DNA of 45,166 nt, taken from NCBI GenBank assembly GCA_018692315.1, contig JABHKC010000148.1, positions 1 through 45,166 of the forward strand. The letters run 5' to 3'. The first letter of the stretch is position 1. Each line of letters starts with the position of its first letter. A program made the position numbers and the translations under genes. Origin of the DNA: Bacteroidota bacterium. GTDB taxonomy: Bacteria; Bacteroidota; Bacteroidia; Bacteroidales; JABHKC01. Below are positions 1 through 6,953 of this stretch, piece after piece. The notes under the pieces were generated by a model. The model worked only from the letters and a program-made list of their open reading frames with translations. It had not been told where the DNA came from and ran no database searches.

Positions 1-329
1 CTGCCCATATCCGAATGAAACGCTCGTTTGCTTCTTTTATAATTGTTGAATATTTAATTCTTATTTCATTTATTCTATCCATGTGGCAAAGATAGGAAAA
101 AAAATTAATAATGGAGCAATTATATATTTACAATTACTAAGTATCTTTATCAACTGCTGATTATAGAAAGGCCTGATTTTGTTCAGATATATTTCTCGTT
201 TAATATTTTTATCAAATATACTTTTCATATTGCCACTATTTCTCATTTATATTAAATATACTTAACAAAGATAGATATATTTTCATATTCATTCAGCATA
301 CTTATAATTTTTTTAATTTTATTGAAAAA

Positions 330-480
330 GACCAAAACCCTGAAAGGGTGGAACAAATATTCGGTCATAAAATTCGAAAATAATTATTAAATATCGGACT
401 TTCAGCCCTAAATCTTCATCATTTCGCATATCACACAGGGTTTTACCCTGTGCTTTTACATGGTGGGCTTTCAGCCCTTT
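330..480. repeat. Cluster of short REP-like hairpins in non-coding DNA
   Basis: The first 700 bases hold no credible gene. Within them is a run of small GC-richer inverted repeats in otherwise very AT-rich DNA: CCCTgaaAGGG at 338-348, CACAGGG/CCCTGTG with a 5-nt loop at 434-452, and GGGCT/AGCCC at 465-477. A degenerate copy of the last one (ggactttcagccc) lies at about 396-408. Such clustered hairpins resemble the REP/BIME-like intergenic repeats seen in Bacteroidota genomes. Their function is unknown. I see no ORF or transposase that would mobilise them nearby. Confidence 0.5.
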
Positions 481-704
481 TAACTGCTAATTGGTATTGA
501 AAAGAGCTATATCTGCATTTTTTTGTACTTATTACTGGACGGTTTACTTTTTTTTGAATAGTAATCTAAATTTATAGTTTTATACTTTATTGTGTAAACC
601 TACTTTTAGAACAAGATAAAAAAACAAATTCGTAATTCGAAATGGGTGAAAAGTAAATTTCCAAGGTTTTATATTTGGAAATTTATGGCAATCTAAATTC
701 AATG

Positions 705-733
705 AAAAAAGCCCTGAAAAAAACCTTCAGGGC
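705..733 (-). terminator. Intrinsic terminator of the tRNA-His transcript
   Basis: GCCCTGAA at 711-718 pairs perfectly with TTCAGGGC at 726-733. On the minus strand the hairpin is followed by six U residues (forward A-run 705-710). It starts 5 nt beyond the 3' end of the tRNA, so it most likely ends that transcript. Confidence 0.8.
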
Positions 734-737
734 TTTG

Positions 738-812
738 GGTGAATAATGGGAATCGAACCCACGACCTCTGGAACCACAATCCAGCGCTCTAACCGACTGA
801 GCTATATCCACC
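738..812 (-). tRNA. tRNA-His (anticodon GTG)
   Basis: Read on the minus strand the sequence folds into a full cloverleaf. The acceptor stem GTGGATA (811-805) pairs with TATTCAC (745-739) with one G-U pair. The anticodon stem CTGGA/TCCAG encloses the loop TTGTGGT, giving anticodon GTG (775-777). The T loop is TTCGATT. Position 812 supplies the extra G(-1) that is diagnostic of tRNA-His, opposite C73 at 738. The 3' CCA is not encoded: C73 is followed by CAA. The gene stands alone between its own promoter and terminator. Confidence 0.95.
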
Positions 813-826
813 ATAATAAATCGGCT

Positions 827-835
827 GCAAAAGTA
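827..835 (-). promoter_or_regulatory. Bacteroidota-type -7 promoter element for tRNA-His
   Basis: On the minus strand TACTTTTGC matches the TAnnTTTGC -7 consensus of Bacteroidota exactly and lies 15 nt upstream of the tRNA 5' end. I see no clear -33 TTTG at the expected 19-21 nt spacing, so the call rests on the -7 box and position. Confidence 0.5.
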
Positions 836-940
836 TTTATATTTTTTTTAATAATGAAATATTATTATTAAAATATTTTTCAGTTTTTATTGCAAAAAAA
901 TGTTTTTTCCCTATCTTTTGTCATTATACAAAAGAAACAA

Positions 941-958
941 TTCCGATAGCTTTCGGAA
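941..958 (-). terminator. Possible terminator after the outer-membrane protein gene
   Basis: TTCCGA/TCGGAA with a 6-nt loop lies about 80 nt beyond the stop codon of the minus-strand gene at 1038. The minus strand continues with the U-rich TTGTTTCTTTTG. The stem is short and the U-tract is interrupted, so this is only a moderate candidate. The rest of 813-1037 shows no gene. Confidence 0.4.
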
Positions 959-1037
959 CAATAAAAAAAAAGATGCTTCCACTCATATGCCATCACCCGC
1001 CCGCTTTTGTTCTGGTCAGGTGTAAAGATTGCTAATT

Positions 1038-1907
1038 TTACCAATTAATCAACAAACCAGCCTTAATTTGGAAAACACTATTTTTACTAGTCAAATCGCT
1101 GGTAATTCCGGAATATTTATTTGTTGTTTCCAATGTGATATCTGCAAATCCGTATGAATATCTGGCATCTAACATTAACTGGAGCTTCGGTCCTCTTCTG
1201 ATATTGCTCCCAAGAGGAAAAAGTCCACCGAAACCACCAACAACACCATAATCGTTAGAAAGGGTTTCTCTATACAAATCGTCGTGAAGATCGTAGATAG
1301 TTTCTATTGCCATGCCTGAACTATTGATAGTGCCAATAGTTTGCTCACCTACAATTTGAGCAGATCTTAAAAAACTATAATACAAGCCGGCATTTAAATA
1401 AAACTTAATATCAACCCCAAAATATCTTTTCAGCATAATTGGAACTGTCAAATAATCGTAGGTTGTTTCTGCATCAGTAGCAATTGAACCAAAAGTTCCG
1501 GAGCCGGTAACACCACTTTCCTTGTTTACAACTCCAAATTCCGAAAAATTCAACTCAAGTTGAAACCCATAATCGTTATTTATGTTATAAATACCTAAAA
1601 TTCCGTATATCGTACCTAATTTTTTTTGAGGATCTTCTATATCCTGAATTAAATCGGAAAGATTCGCACCCATCGAAAACCCAATTTGAAATTTTGGAAT
1701 GTCGTTTTTATAAGCATTACTGCCTAAATTGCTATTAAAAGAATTATTCTTAAAAAATAGTTTTTGTGGTTTCAGAAATCTAAAACTTTCACCTACAGCT
1801 TTTGCTTTTATCACAGAATATTCTGCAAATGATTTCAAACTTATTGCATTGAAAAACACTAAACTAAGCACCAAAATTTGAATAAATCCTTTTTTCATAA
1901 CTATCAC
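1038..1907 (-). CDS. Outer-membrane beta-barrel protein (PorT-like / OMP_b-brl family)
   Basis: The 289-aa product starts with a typical signal peptide: a basic MKK segment, a hydrophobic core (about residues 8-25) and a likely cleavage after SFA. The mature protein begins with 'FQIGFSMGANLSDL', the usual opening strand of small Bacteroidota barrels of the PorT/OMP_b-brl type. It continues with alternating aromatic/hydrophobic strands separated by polar turns, and ends in a hydrophobic strand with a C-terminal aromatic residue (INW). Two start codons are possible (codon 1 or codon 4, MKK); the second gives the cleaner signal peptide. The specific role is unknown. The PorT family includes a T9SS component, but the similarity is too general to assign T9SS function, although T9SS-like genes lie further along this window. 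It appears monocistronic. Confidence 0.7.
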   Translation of the reverse strand: MIVMKKGFIQILVLSLVFFNAISLKSFAEYSVIKAKAVGESFRFLKPQKLFFKNNSFNSNLGSNAYKNDIPKFQIGFSMGANLSDLIQDIEDPQKKLGTIYGILGIYNINNDYGFQLELNFSEFGVVNKESGVTGSGTFGSIATDAETTYDYLTVPIMLKRYFGVDIKFYLNAGLYYSFLRSAQIVGEQTIGTINSSGMAIETIYDLHDDLYRETLSNDYGVVGGFGGLFPLGSNIRRGPKLQLMLDARYSYGFADITLETTNKYSGITSDLTSKNSVFQIKAGLLINW

Positions 1908-2112
1908 ATTTTAAAAAGCTGCAATTTAATACAAATCTTGTTTATTTATATTTTTTCTGATTTTATTGTTACAATTTTTCTTGAGTAAACTCAGAATTCT
2001 ACATTTGAGATTTTCCTAAATCCTATCACCGTACATTTTCATTTGAAATAAAAAGAGTCTGTTGAAAACCTGTATCAAATAAAACTTATGGTTTATTAGT
2101 TTGAAGTTTTAA

Positions 2113-2242
2113 CTTATGGGGACTTCTATAAATGCAAATTTCTTCGTTGTTTCAAAATTTCAAAATCCTCATTTACAATAGTAAACTGCGGTTTTGAAAT
2201 TTCTTACGCCTTGAAATTTACTATTTTTAGAAGCCCCCTTAT
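2113..2242. repeat. MITE-like element with terminal inverted repeats
   Basis: A roughly 120-bp segment (2118-2237) in the gap 1908-2268 is bounded by near-perfect inverted ends: GGGGaCTTCTAtAAAT on the left and ATTTTTAGAAGcCCCC on the right. The 5-bp direct repeat CTTAT lies immediately outside both ends (2113-2117 and 2238-2242), as a target-site duplication would. The interior contains a small hairpin (TTTAC aata GTAAA) and repeated gaaattt-type words. It is too small to encode a transposase. The rest of the 361-bp gap shows nothing else recognisable. Confidence 0.5.
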
Positions 2243-2268
2243 AATATTATTGATTGAAAAGGAATACC

Positions 2269-2574
2269 CTAATACTCAACAATAATAAACAAATCTTCGT
2301 CTTTTTTCTTCATCAAATATTTCTCTCGGGAGAATTTTTCAAGTTTGTTTTTGTCGAAATGAAGTTCGTTGTAGCTGATTTTATCTTGAGCAATTTTTTC
2401 AATATAAAATGCCTTATCCTTTTCTAACTGTTTGATATGGTATAAATCTTTTGCTCGTGAAATCCAGTCGTTCGAATCAATAAATGTTATCCAAATTAAC
2501 GAAAGTAGAAGGGTAAAAATAAACTTATTCTGTAGAAAGGCCGGGATATATTTTTTATACTTATTAATATTCAT
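2269..2574 (-). CDS. FtsB/DivIC-family septum formation protein
   Basis: This 101-aa protein has the compact architecture of FtsB/DivIC: a short basic cytoplasmic N-terminus (MNINKYKKYI), one transmembrane helix at about residues 18-33, and an extracytoplasmic coiled coil at about 40-80 rich in K/E/L heptads. It ends with the family-typical 'REKYLMKKKDEDLFII' segment. In the family it bridges FtsL and FtsQ in the divisome. The matching FtsL-like and FtsQ proteins are encoded in the dcw operon of this window (25882-26238 and 15140-15967), while this gene stands apart, as is usual in Bacteroidota. It has its own -7 promoter box just upstream. Confidence 0.82.
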   Translation of the reverse strand: MNINKYKKYIPAFLQNKFIFTLLLSLIWITFIDSNDWISRAKDLYHIKQLEKDKAFYIEKIAQDKISYNELHFDKNKLEKFSREKYLMKKKDEDLFIIVEY

Positions 2575-2591
2575 TACAACATTTTTTTTTA

Positions 2592-2599
2592 CAAATGTA
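2592..2599 (-). promoter_or_regulatory. -7 promoter element upstream of the DivIC-like gene
   Basis: TACATTTG on the minus strand is an exact TAnnTTTG box, 17 nt upstream of the ATG at 2574. This would give a very short leader. No convincing -33 element is visible. Confidence 0.45.
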
Positions 2600-2630
2600 T
2601 AATTTCTGAATGAATTTCAGCTATAATATA

Positions 2631-3503
2631 TTAAATTTTATATAATATTTTCATTCCTGAAAAATCCTGACTTACAATCGGATTCAAACGAATCCCCCAA
2701 TTATTGGCATTATAAATAATTTTCCCAACAGCATATCCAAAACATGCACCGAGAAAAACATCGCTAGCCCAGTGAGCATTATCATAAATTCGTGATATTC
2801 CAACCAAACTTGCAATACCATATGCCAAAATTTTTGTGCCCGAAGAATTAGAATACTCCGAAGCTATAATTGTTGCCACTGAAAAAACAACCGATGTATG
2901 CCCCGAAAAAAAGGAACGGTAGTCAAAGCCCGGACCACTCCAGAAATGCGGATTTTCGGCACCGGTTTGAAATTGTCCGGGAGTATGCCTTCCAAACAGA
3001 AATTTTGGAACATGTGTAAGCAATCCTGTTAATGCAAAAGCTTTTGTGCCTAATATTGCAACTTTTTTTGTTTGTTCGTTGTGCAAAAAACTTCCGTGAA
3101 GATACAGCAAACCCAACGAAATAAGGGTGTAATTTCTGTAAAGATGAATATTGCCAAAAGGTTCCACAAAATTCTTTGAAAAATTATTCAATGAAGTAGT
3201 TTTACTTTTTTGTACAATCGACTGAATATCTCCATCTACACTCATTAATAAACCAGTAGTTCCAACAGCAATGCCAACTTTCAACCACTGGTTTTTTGTC
3301 AGATTTTTTGGGCTTAATGCAATATCTCTTATATCGTGCCAATACGACCAAATATATTCTCTATTCACTGAGGCTTTATTCGGAAACTGGAGTTTTTCCG
3401 ATTGTGAAAAACCGTTTTTCGAAAAAGTTGAAATAATTATAAGAAATAAACCAAAATAAAAAACAATCTTGAAATCTTGATTTATGACTCTGAGTTTATT
3501 CAT
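2631..3503 (-). CDS. PAP2-superfamily phosphatase, membrane/exported
   Basis: All three motifs of the PAP2 acid-phosphatase superfamily are present (numbered from the longest ORF, 312 aa). These are K189..GR194HTP, FSGHTS at 221-226 (catalytic His224), and SR..H266..D270 ('SRIYDNAHWASD'). The family dephosphorylates lipid or isoprenoid pyrophosphates such as undecaprenyl-PP or phosphatidate. Several hydrophobic segments follow the signal-like N-terminus. An upstream ATG at 3569 would lie 8 bp after the aminotransferase stop. I prefer the ATG at 3503 because MNKLRVINQDFK followed by a hydrophobic run (to GFSQ) makes a normal signal peptide, whereas the longer form buries it. The substrate cannot be read from sequence; recycling of the lipid carrier would fit the nearby cell-wall genes but is inference. 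Confidence 0.82.
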   Translation of the reverse strand: MNKLRVINQDFKIVFYFGLFLIIISTFSKNGFSQSEKLQFPNKASVNREYIWSYWHDIRDIALSPKNLTKNQWLKVGIAVGTTGLLMSVDGDIQSIVQKSKTTSLNNFSKNFVEPFGNIHLYRNYTLISLGLLYLHGSFLHNEQTKKVAILGTKAFALTGLLTHVPKFLFGRHTPGQFQTGAENPHFWSGPGFDYRSFFSGHTSVVFSVATIIASEYSNSSGTKILAYGIASLVGISRIYDNAHWASDVFLGACFGYAVGKIIYNANNWGIRLNPIVSQDFSGMKILYKI

Positions 3504-3577
3504 ATAAAAAGAAAAGTCGAAAGATAATGCTAACAACAAATATCTTTCGACCAACTTTACAATTTTCATGTTTGAAA

Positions 3578-4897
3578 CTATGATATAGGGTTATTTTCGG
3601 CAAACTTCTTCAAACGAAATTCTAAATCGACAAACTGGCTTCTTTGAATTTGTGAAACACAAGCGCGCATTCCTTCCAATCGTTTGCTGCCTGTAATATC
3701 AAGAGAAATTGCACTAATTCCGTAATATAGCAATTCTTCTAACAATTCTATACCGGAAAATCCGGGGTACGAAAATGTGAAATAAAATCCATCGGCAAGT
3801 TGCTTTTCTTCATCTTTATCGTAAACAATTTTAAATCCATTTTCAATAAACAATTTCTTCATTATTTTTGCTCTTTCGCCATATTCTTTTACCATTTCAA
3901 TGAAATCGAAATCTCCATCGTTTGCAGCTTTCAGCATAGCTTTTAAGGCATATTGAGACGAGTGGCAAACTCCGGATGATAACGAATATAATGCTCCAAA
4001 AACCATTGCATATCCTAATTCGTCTGAATTGAAAAATCGTTTTAAATCTGGAAATTTTCTATAAAATAATTTGTTTGAAATTACCATACTACCAATTCTT
4101 TGCCCGGCATAACTAAAAACTTTCGAGCTTGAAATTAGCAAAATATAATTGTCGGTATAATTTGCAATTGTTGGCTGATAGGGCGGCTCACCGGGCTTTG
4201 AATAATCTTTTCTGAAATCCATAGCAAAATATGCAAGGTCTTCTAAAACTATAACATCATATTTATTAGATAGTTCTGCAATAATTTTCAATTCTTTTTC
4301 GGTGAAACAAATCCATGAAGGATTGTTCGGATTCGAGTAAATTATTGTGGAAATATTGCCTTTTTCTAAATAGCTTTCCAGTTTTTCATGCAATGCTTCG
4401 CCTCTGAAATCATAAACATCAAATGTTTCAAATTTAAGTCCAAGAACACGATGCTGTTGCTTTTGAACAGGAAATCCAGGATCAATAAATAGTGTTGTGT
4501 CCTTTTTGATGTCTCGTCGGCATGAAACTAAAAATGAAGCAAATCCTCCTTGCATTGACCCAACTGTAGGAATACAACTTTCAGCGTTCACATCAATGTT
4601 TAGAAACAATTTCACAAAACGTGCAATCTCAGGTTTCAATTCTGCAACTCCTTCAATCATAGGATATTTAGAGGCAACTCCACTTTTAAGTGCATCAATT
4701 TCTGCTTGAATTCCAACTTCTGCAGGTTCTAATCCGGGCACTCCCATTTCCATTCTGATAAACTTATCGCCACTAACTTTTTCAATATTATTTACCAATC
4801 TAACAATTTCTCTAATTGAGCCTTTCCCAACTACCGGCAATCCTGACTCTTTAATTTTTTGTTCAACCAATACTGAATCAATAGGTGTATTTTTCAT
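3578..4897 (-). CDS. Pyridoxal-phosphate aminotransferase, class I/II
   Basis: This fold-type I PLP enzyme has NPNNP at 201-205 (numbered from the longest 451-aa ORF), the Asp that contacts the pyridine nitrogen in EDLAYF (D232) with Tyr235 after it, and the Schiff-base Lys271 in SSSKVFS. Arg279 in the AGQRIGS context is a phosphate ligand. The length is normal for the family. The ORF could start at 4933, but codon 13 (ATG at 4897, MKNTPIDSV) fits the usual N-terminus better and avoids an asparagine/lysine-rich extension. The substrate amino acid is not evident. The PAP2 gene follows closely and may be co-transcribed. Confidence 0.85.
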   Translation of the reverse strand: MKNTPIDSVLVEQKIKESGLPVVGKGSIREIVRLVNNIEKVSGDKFIRMEMGVPGLEPAEVGIQAEIDALKSGVASKYPMIEGVAELKPEIARFVKLFLNIDVNAESCIPTVGSMQGGFASFLVSCRRDIKKDTTLFIDPGFPVQKQQHRVLGLKFETFDVYDFRGEALHEKLESYLEKGNISTIIYSNPNNPSWICFTEKELKIIAELSNKYDVIVLEDLAYFAMDFRKDYSKPGEPPYQPTIANYTDNYILLISSSKVFSYAGQRIGSMVISNKLFYRKFPDLKRFFNSDELGYAMVFGALYSLSSGVCHSSQYALKAMLKAANDGDFDFIEMVKEYGERAKIMKKLFIENGFKIVYDKDEEKQLADGFYFTFSYPGFSGIELLEELLYYGISAISLDITGSKRLEGMRACVSQIQRSQFVDLEFRLKKFAENNPIS

Positions 4898-5084
4898 TTT
4901 ATAAAAATTAATTTTATTATCATTTTTCAGCAATATTACATTTTTTTTATTAAAATCTTATATTTTTCTATAATTAAAATCAATGAATGATGAAAGAGTT
5001 AATTGTGAGCTTAATTTCAATTTTATAAAATGCAATATCTATTTTACATTCAAATAATTATTTAGGAAAACTTGAAGAATAAAC

Positions 5085-5092
5085 TAATTTTG
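5085..5092 (+). promoter_or_regulatory. Candidate -7 promoter element for the amidohydrolase unit
   Basis: TAATTTTG matches the TAnnTTTG consensus and lies about 19 nt before the small ORF at 5111. A TTTA at 5061 is at roughly the right distance for a weak -33 element. The remainder of 4898-5110 shows nothing distinctive. Confidence 0.35.
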
Positions 5093-5110
5093 TAAATAAA
5101 TACTGGAGAA

Positions 5111-5284
5111 ATGAGGTTAATAAATCCCTTATACTATAAGGCTTTTAAATATTTAATAGAGAATGAAAGGCTGACAAAAAAAGTGCGAAGTATTTTGTCT
5201 GACAAAGAAATTTTAGACAAAAGTATAAGCCAGCAGGAAACTGTTTTAAACAAAGAAAAATTAGAAAACATTTTATAATAATAA
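5111..5284 (+). CDS. Possible small basic protein, 57 aa
   Basis: An ATG at 5111, preceded at 6-9 nt by GGAG (unusually good for this genome), opens a 57-codon frame ending at TAA 5282-5284. The product starts MRLINPLYYKAFKYLIENE and is lysine/arginine rich, with no transmembrane segment or recognisable domain. It lies 17 bp upstream of the amidohydrolase gene in the same direction, so it could be a leader or translation-coupled small gene. I do not recognise it. The evidence is the ribosome-binding site, the upstream promoter-like box and the spacing only. Confidence 0.35.
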
Positions 5285-5301
5285 AGAATTGTACCTTATT
5301 A

Positions 5302-6495
5302 ATGAACCCACAACTTAAAACCATAATCAAAGAACTTTCAGATAAATATTTTAGTGAAATACAAAATATCAGGCGGCATATTCATAGCAATCCTGAATTA
5401 TCTTTCGAAGAATTTGAAACTTCAAAATACATTGCTTCAAAACTTGAAGAATACAATATCCCGTTCATTTCCGGGATTGCAAATAACGGCATAGTTGCGA
5501 CAATAAAAGGAAAAGCAAATTCAAACAAAATTGTTGCACTGCGGGCAGATATAGACGCATTGCCAATTACTGAAAAAAATGATATTCCTTTCAAATCGAA
5601 AGTAGTTGGAAAAATGCATGCTTGCGGTCACGATGTTCACACCGCATCGCTTCTTGGAGCAGCAAAAATTCTTAACGAACTAAAAGGCAAATTTTCCGGC
5701 ATCATAAAACTTGTTTTCCAACCGGCTGAAGAAAAAGCTCCGGGCGGAGCAAAAGCCATGTTAGAAGAAAATCTGTTCGGAAGTGAAAAACCAAATCTTA
5801 TTATAGCTCAACATGTTATGCCAAGTATTGATGTTGGAAAAGTAGGTTTTAAATCTGGAATGTACATGGCTTCTACTGATGAAGTTTTTATTACAGTGAA
5901 AGGTAAAGGAGGACATGCCGCTTTGCCACACGAAATTACCGATACAGTTTTGATTGCCTCACACATTGTTGTGTCTTTGCAACAAATAGTTAGCAGGCAT
6001 GCACCAGCCTCAATTCCAAGCGTATTGTCTTTTGGGAGATTTATTGCTGATAGTGCATTGAACGCAATCCCCGATGAAGTGAAAATTTCCGGCACATTCA
6101 GGACAATGGATGAAAATTGGCGAAAAGAAGCAAAGCAAAAAATAAAAACAATTTCAGAATCTATTGCAAAAGGGATGGGTGGCGAATGTGAAGTAAATTT
6201 TATTGACGGTTATCCTTTTTTGGTGAACGACCCAAAAATAACTTCACAGGCAAAAGAATTTACATCTGATTTTATTGGAACAGAAAATATTGAGGATATG
6301 GAAATCAGGATGACCGGAGAAGATTTTGCATATTTTTCTCAGGAATATCCTGCAACATTATTTAGACTTGGGACACGAAATATTAAGAAGAATATTACTT
6401 CACCTCTACATTCCTCCACATTTGATGTTGATGAAAATAGCCTAAAATTAGGAGCAGGAATTATGGCATGGCTGGCTGTTTCTTTTTTGAAATAG
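5302..6495 (+). CDS. M20-family metallo-amidohydrolase (N-acyl-amino-acid hydrolase type)
   Basis: The 397-aa protein carries the M20D signature throughout: HIHSNPELSFEE at 26-37, RADIDALPI at 81-89 (the metal-ligand Asp region), MHACGHDVHTA at 105-115 with Cys108, His110 and His113, and QPAEE at 140-144 with the catalytic/metal Glu pair. A later 'GKGGHAALPHE' marks the dimerisation/substrate lid region. The length is typical. Members hydrolyse N-acyl or N-acetyl amino acids or related amides in the cytoplasm; no signal peptide is present. The exact substrate cannot be read. The gene is on the plus strand, divergent from the aminotransferase, and may be preceded by the small ORF at 5111. Confidence 0.88.
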   Translation: MNPQLKTIIKELSDKYFSEIQNIRRHIHSNPELSFEEFETSKYIASKLEEYNIPFISGIANNGIVATIKGKANSNKIVALRADIDALPITEKNDIPFKSKVVGKMHACGHDVHTASLLGAAKILNELKGKFSGIIKLVFQPAEEKAPGGAKAMLEENLFGSEKPNLIIAQHVMPSIDVGKVGFKSGMYMASTDEVFITVKGKGGHAALPHEITDTVLIASHIVVSLQQIVSRHAPASIPSVLSFGRFIADSALNAIPDEVKISGTFRTMDENWRKEAKQKIKTISESIAKGMGGECEVNFIDGYPFLVNDPKITSQAKEFTSDFIGTENIEDMEIRMTGEDFAYFSQEYPATLFRLGTRNIKKNITSPLHSSTFDVDENSLKLGAGIMAWLAVSFLK

Positions 6496-6548
6496 ATGAT
6501 CAGGTTTTGGATTTTCTAAAAATAATTAATTTATTCTTTAAACTACAC

Positions 6549-6564
6549 CGTCAACATGTCGACG
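6549..6564. other. Near-palindrome in the gap after the amidohydrolase
   Basis: The GC-rich string CGTCaACATGTcGACG is nearly self-complementary and stands out from the surrounding AT-rich sequence of the 458-bp gap 6496-6953. It could be a protein-binding site or a trace of an insertion boundary. No second copy was found by eye. Confidence 0.25.
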
Positions 6565-6676
6565 TGAGCGGAGTTTTATTTCCTTTTATAAAAAAAAACT
6601 TCATTTTAATACTTATTTTCTCTTCCAGAACTTCAAAATAATTTTTAACCAAAATTTACTAAGTTAAAAATATTGT

Positions 6677-6684
6677 TATTTTTG
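6677..6684 (+). promoter_or_regulatory. -7 promoter-like element
   Basis: TATTTTTG matches TAnnTTTG and is followed by an A/T-rich stretch and, 36 nt on, the ATG of a decayed reading frame at 6721. It could drive the methyltransferase module from further upstream. Confidence 0.3.
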
Positions 6685-6720
6685 TGGAATATTAATTGCA
6701 CAAACTAAACAAGGTTTTAG

Positions 6721-6857
6721 ATGAATAGAGAAAAAAATAAACAAATCACACAAGAATCTATGAAATTGTTAAACCTTAGAATGATATGGATGTTTTAAAC
6801 AAAACAATAAAGAAATATACTGAATTTTCTGTATATACTAATGTTAAGTGCAATTAG
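6721..6857 (+). pseudogene. Possible decayed small gene upstream of the methyltransferase
   Basis: An ATG at 6721 opens 25 codons (MNREKNKQITQESMKLLNL...) ending in a stop. Shifting one frame near 6780 continues as a further reading frame (DMDVLNKTIKKYTEFSVYTN) to TAG at 6855-6857. The two halves together look like one small lysine-rich gene broken by a frameshift. A further gene-like stretch (GVTTQPPDLVEKELKIKK) follows at about 6858-6915 without a start. It could be a remnant of an antitoxin- or regulator-like gene of the downstream module. This is weak evidence from composition alone. Confidence 0.25.
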
Positions 6858-6931
6858 GAGTGACTACACAGCCACCTGATTTGGTTGAAAAAGAATTAAA
6901 GATAAAGAAACCTATTTTAAGAAAAAAACTG

Positions 6932-6939
6932 TATTTTTG
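6932..6939 (+). promoter_or_regulatory. -7 promoter-like element for the methyltransferase gene
   Basis: A second TATTTTTG (TAnnTTTG) lies 14 nt upstream of the methyltransferase ATG at 6954 and 26 nt before the alternative ATG at 6966. No TTTG is seen at the expected -33 distance. Confidence 0.35.
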
Positions 6940-6953
6940 TTTTAGTATAATTT

